A program made the position numbers and the translations under genes. The notes under the pieces were generated by a model. It was not told the origin of the DNA and ran no database searches. It saw nothing but the letters and a program-made list of their open reading frames with translations. Source: Dickeya zeae NCPPB 2538 (GTDB lineage: Bacteria; Pseudomonadota; Gammaproteobacteria; Enterobacterales; Enterobacteriaceae). Taken from it: a stretch of 64,000 nt of DNA. Shown here one piece after another: positions 62,224-64,000 of the stretch. The number at the start of each line of letters is the position of its first letter. Within the stretch, counting starts at the first letter, position 1. Location of the stretch: NCBI RefSeq assembly GCF_000406165.1, contig NZ_CM001977.1, forward strand, positions 731,090 to 795,089, written 5' to 3'.

Positions 62224-62658
62224 ATGCCTAAAATCAGCCGGTCTGCGCTGGTCCCATTCAGTGCCGAGCAGATGTATAAATTAGTGAATGATGTCTCTTC
62301 TTACCCTGCCTTTCTGCCTGGGTGCACCGGTAGCCGCGTGCTGTCTTCTTCCGAAAGTGAAATGACGGCTGCGGTTGATGTGTCAAAAGCCGGCATCAGC
62401 AAGACATTTACCACCCGCAATACGCTTGTCGACAATCAATGCATTTTGATGCAACTGGTGGATGGCCCGTTCCGTCAACTCAGTGGCGACTGGCGCTTTA
62501 CGCCATTGAGCGATGATGCCTGTAAGGTGGAGCTGAATCTGGATTTTGAATTCAAGAATGCATTGATTGAGCTGGCATTTGGCAAAATTTTCAAAGAGCT
62601 GGCCAACAGTATGGTGCAGGCATTCACCCTGCGAGCCAAAGAGGTCTACTGTGCCTGA
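62224..62658 (+). CDS. ratA: Ribosome association toxin RatA (coenzyme Q-binding START-like)
   Basis: A 144-residue START/polyketide-cyclase family protein. Opening ISRSALVPFSAEQMYKLVNDVSSYPAFLPGC, then LNLDFEFKNALIELAFGKIFKELANSMVQAFTLRAKEVY. In E. coli RatA/PasT blocks 70S assembly and supports persistence, and is homologous to Coq10-type proteins. AAAAT is upstream of the ATG. It overlaps ratB by 8 bases. Confidence 0.92.
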   Translation: MPKISRSALVPFSAEQMYKLVNDVSSYPAFLPGCTGSRVLSSSESEMTAAVDVSKAGISKTFTTRNTLVDNQCILMQLVDGPFRQLSGDWRFTPLSDDACKVELNLDFEFKNALIELAFGKIFKELANSMVQAFTLRAKEVYCA

Positions 62659-62944
62659 GATCCATGTTGAGGTGGTCTACGCCTTGCCGGAGCGTCAGTA
62701 CTTGCGGCCATTAACGCTGGAAGCGGGGAGTACCGCGGAACAGGCTATTCAGGCATCCGGTTTGCTGGCGTTGCGCCCGGATATCGATCTGAGCGTCAAT
62801 AAAATCGGTATTTTTAGCCGCCCGGCGAAGCTAAGCGACGTGCTCAGTGATGGCGATCGCGTGGAGATCTACCGGCCATTGCTGGCTGACCCGAAAGAAT
62901 TACGCCGTCAGCGCGCAGAGCGTTCAAAAAATAAGGCACGGTAA
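62651..62944 (+). CDS. ratB: RnfH family protein (RatB)
   Basis: A 97-residue ubiquitin-like fold protein (RnfH/YfjF). Features: EVVYALPERQYLRPLTLEAGSTAEQAIQASGLLALRPDIDL, KIGIFSRPAKLSDVLSDGDRVEIYRPLLADPKELRRQRAE. It starts with GTG at 62651, inside the ratA end, with AGAGG before it; that start aligns with known family members. Antitoxin status is not established. Confidence 0.9.
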   Translation: MPEIHVEVVYALPERQYLRPLTLEAGSTAEQAIQASGLLALRPDIDLSVNKIGIFSRPAKLSDVLSDGDRVEIYRPLLADPKELRRQRAERSKNKAR

Positions 62945-62959
62945 CGTGCCTTATTTTTT
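62927..62959 (+). terminator. Terminator after ratB
   Basis: AAAATAAGGCACG-gtaa-CGTGCCTTATTTTTT, a perfect stem with T-run, overlapping the ratB stop codon. Confidence 0.92.
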
Positions 62960-63015
62960 GTGCTGGTCAGCGAAGGACTACTCCAGCGAAGGGCTGCTTC
63001 GCCAGACTTGCTCAC

Positions 63016-63360
63016 TTACTGCGCCTGTAACGTGGGTTTGTTATCCACATTCGTCAGCACACCCTGACTGTTGAAGGTCAACGTCAGCGTTTGCTGTTTC
63101 ACGGCTTCATGCCCTGGCTGCTGACGGAAGACGTAGTACCAGGTGTCTGATCCAAACGGATCCTGCAGCATTGGGGTGCCCAACGTATAGATGACCTGCT
63201 GTTTGGTCATTCCATTATGAATTTTGGCAACGTCAGCGGGGGCCAGATAGTTACCCTGATTGATGTCAGGCCGATAGACGACACGCTCCAGTGTGGAACA
63301 ACCAGCAGTCAACATAACAACAACCACCGCAGCGACGACAGTCAGCGTTTTACAGCGCAT
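63016..63360 (-). CDS. bamE: Outer membrane assembly lipoprotein BamE (SmpA)
   Basis: A 114-residue lipoprotein. Signal MRCKTLTVVAAVVVVMLTAGC with lipobox (LTAGC), mature STLERVVYRPDINQGNYLAPADVAKIHNGMTKQQVIYTLGTPMLQDPFGSDTWYYVFRQQPG. These are the conserved BamE motifs. It assists the BAM complex in outer membrane protein insertion. Start at 63360 chosen for the lipoprotein signal. It lies downstream of recN on the same strand, as in E. coli. Confidence 0.95.
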   Translation of the reverse strand: MRCKTLTVVAAVVVVMLTAGCSTLERVVYRPDINQGNYLAPADVAKIHNGMTKQQVIYTLGTPMLQDPFGSDTWYYVFRQQPGHEAVKQQTLTLTFNSQGVLTNVDNKPTLQAQ

Positions 63361-63471
63361 AGTGATTACATTCCTTAAGGGCATAGGTTGCAGATGATAA
63401 TAGACCTTGCCTGACTTGAAAACCTGCAAGACGTCTGTAAGACCGCGGGAATTCGAAAAAGTTGATCCTCA

Positions 63472-64000
63472 CTAGGCTGCAAGTAATTCTCTGGCGTTTG
63501 CCAGCGTGTTTTTGGTGACGGCCGAACCGCCGAGCAAACGCGCCAGTTCCTGCAACCGCTCACGTTTACCCAATGGCTGCATCAGGGTTTCTGTTGCTTC
63601 ACCGTCGGTATGTTTGCTGACAAAGTAGTGGTGATGACCACAACCAGCCACTTGTGGAAGGTGGGTCACACACATGACCTGGGTTGATTGCCCAAGCTGG
63701 CGCAGCATTTTACCGACAATAGCTGCCGTCGGGCCGCTGATGCCCACATCCACTTCATCAAAAATAAGCGCCGGTGTATCCATTCTGCGGGCGGTGATCA
63801 CCTGAATAATAAGTGCGATACGCGACAGTTCCCCGCCAGATGCCACTTTAGCCAGCGGCTGATGTGGCTGGCCGGGGTTGGTGGTGACACAGAACTCGAT
63901 GTGATCAGCACCGGTGGCGGTCAGCGAATCTGGTGTGAAGGTGACGTTAATAGTGAAATGGCCGTGTGGCATAGCCAGTTCATGCATATTGGTGGTAATC
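63472..64000 (-). CDS. recN: DNA repair protein RecN, C-terminal part (runs off the window)
   Basis: The last 175 or so codons of RecN; the frame stays open to the window edge. Contains VTTNPGQPHQPLAKVASGGELSRIALIIQVI (ABC signature region), TPALIFDEVDVGISGPTAAIVGKML (Walker B/D-loop) and VMCVTHLPQVAGCGHHHYFVSKHTDG (H-loop). RecN is an SMC-like ATPase for double-strand-break repair. Its start and any LexA box lie outside the window. Confidence 0.94.
   Translation of the reverse strand, partial: ITTNMHELAMPHGHFTINVTFTPDSLTATGADHIEFCVTTNPGQPHQPLAKVASGGELSRIALIIQVITARRMDTPALIFDEVDVGISGPTAAIVGKMLRQLGQSTQVMCVTHLPQVAGCGHHHYFVSKHTDGEATETLMQPLGKRERLQELARLLGGSAVTKNTLANARELLAA

Noticed and set aside
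1..64000. CRISPR arrays, tRNA or rRNA genes, and complete insertion sequences
   Set aside because: No regular spaced repeat array, no cloverleaf apart from the tmRNA, and no transposase or integrase frame was seen.

Overview
The window looks like chromosomal DNA of a soft-rot enterobacterium, most likely Dickeya or a close Pectobacteriaceae relative. This is inferred from Enterobacterales gene orders (ghxP-yjcE/actP-yjcH-acs; recN-bamE-ratB-ratA-smpB-ssrA) together with a galacturonide-type GPH transporter that carries a KdgR-like box. No tRNA, rRNA operon, CRISPR array, complete insertion sequence or integrase was seen.

Layout. 1-1.8 kb: end of a surface-polysaccharide cluster (SDR epimerase, phosphoglycosyl transferase). 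1.8-7 kb: a minus-strand operon encoding a Ugp-like ABC importer with the glycerophosphodiesterase gpdQ inside it, preceded by a Pho-box-like site. 7-9.1 kb: Mop-domain protein, lpxP, and two very short minus-strand genes, one resembling E. coli AzuC, behind a promoter flanked by two CRP-like sites. 9.5-16.9 kb: ghxP, yjcE and the acetate module acs-yjcH-actP. 17-26.8 kb: a PAS-like orphan, an AI-2E family permease, a GPH sugar transporter, a small XRE regulator, a YeiQ/UxuB-type dehydrogenase and a MarR/EmrA/EmrB-type efflux operon. 27-38.8 kb: an L,D-transpeptidase, nifJ, several small genes (GNATs, YnfC-like lipoprotein, DinI-like protein with LexA box, VOC, YciI), and ddlA broken by one extra base in an A7 run.

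37.9-52.7 kb is a complete myo-inositol catabolic region: divergent iolR, then iolA, iolD, iolG, an ABC sugar importer, a second Gfo/Idh dehydrogenase, an iolC-DUF2090 fusion, iolE and iolB. Together these would import inositol, oxidise it, hydrate and open the ring, phosphorylate and cleave the product, and end in acetyl-CoA and DHAP. A roughly 230-base highly structured palindromic element separates it from mltB.

54.4-61.1 kb is accessory-like and becomes AT-rich. It holds orphan genes and, directly next to the tmRNA gene ssrA (a classic integration hotspot), a retron-like locus: candidate msr-msd RNA, a 67-residue ORF, a short retron-type reverse transcriptase (NAxxH, YVDD and LTG motifs) and a 75-residue basic ORF. 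This is the best candidate for an undescribed system here. The window ends with smpB, ratA, ratB, bamE and the 3' part of recN.
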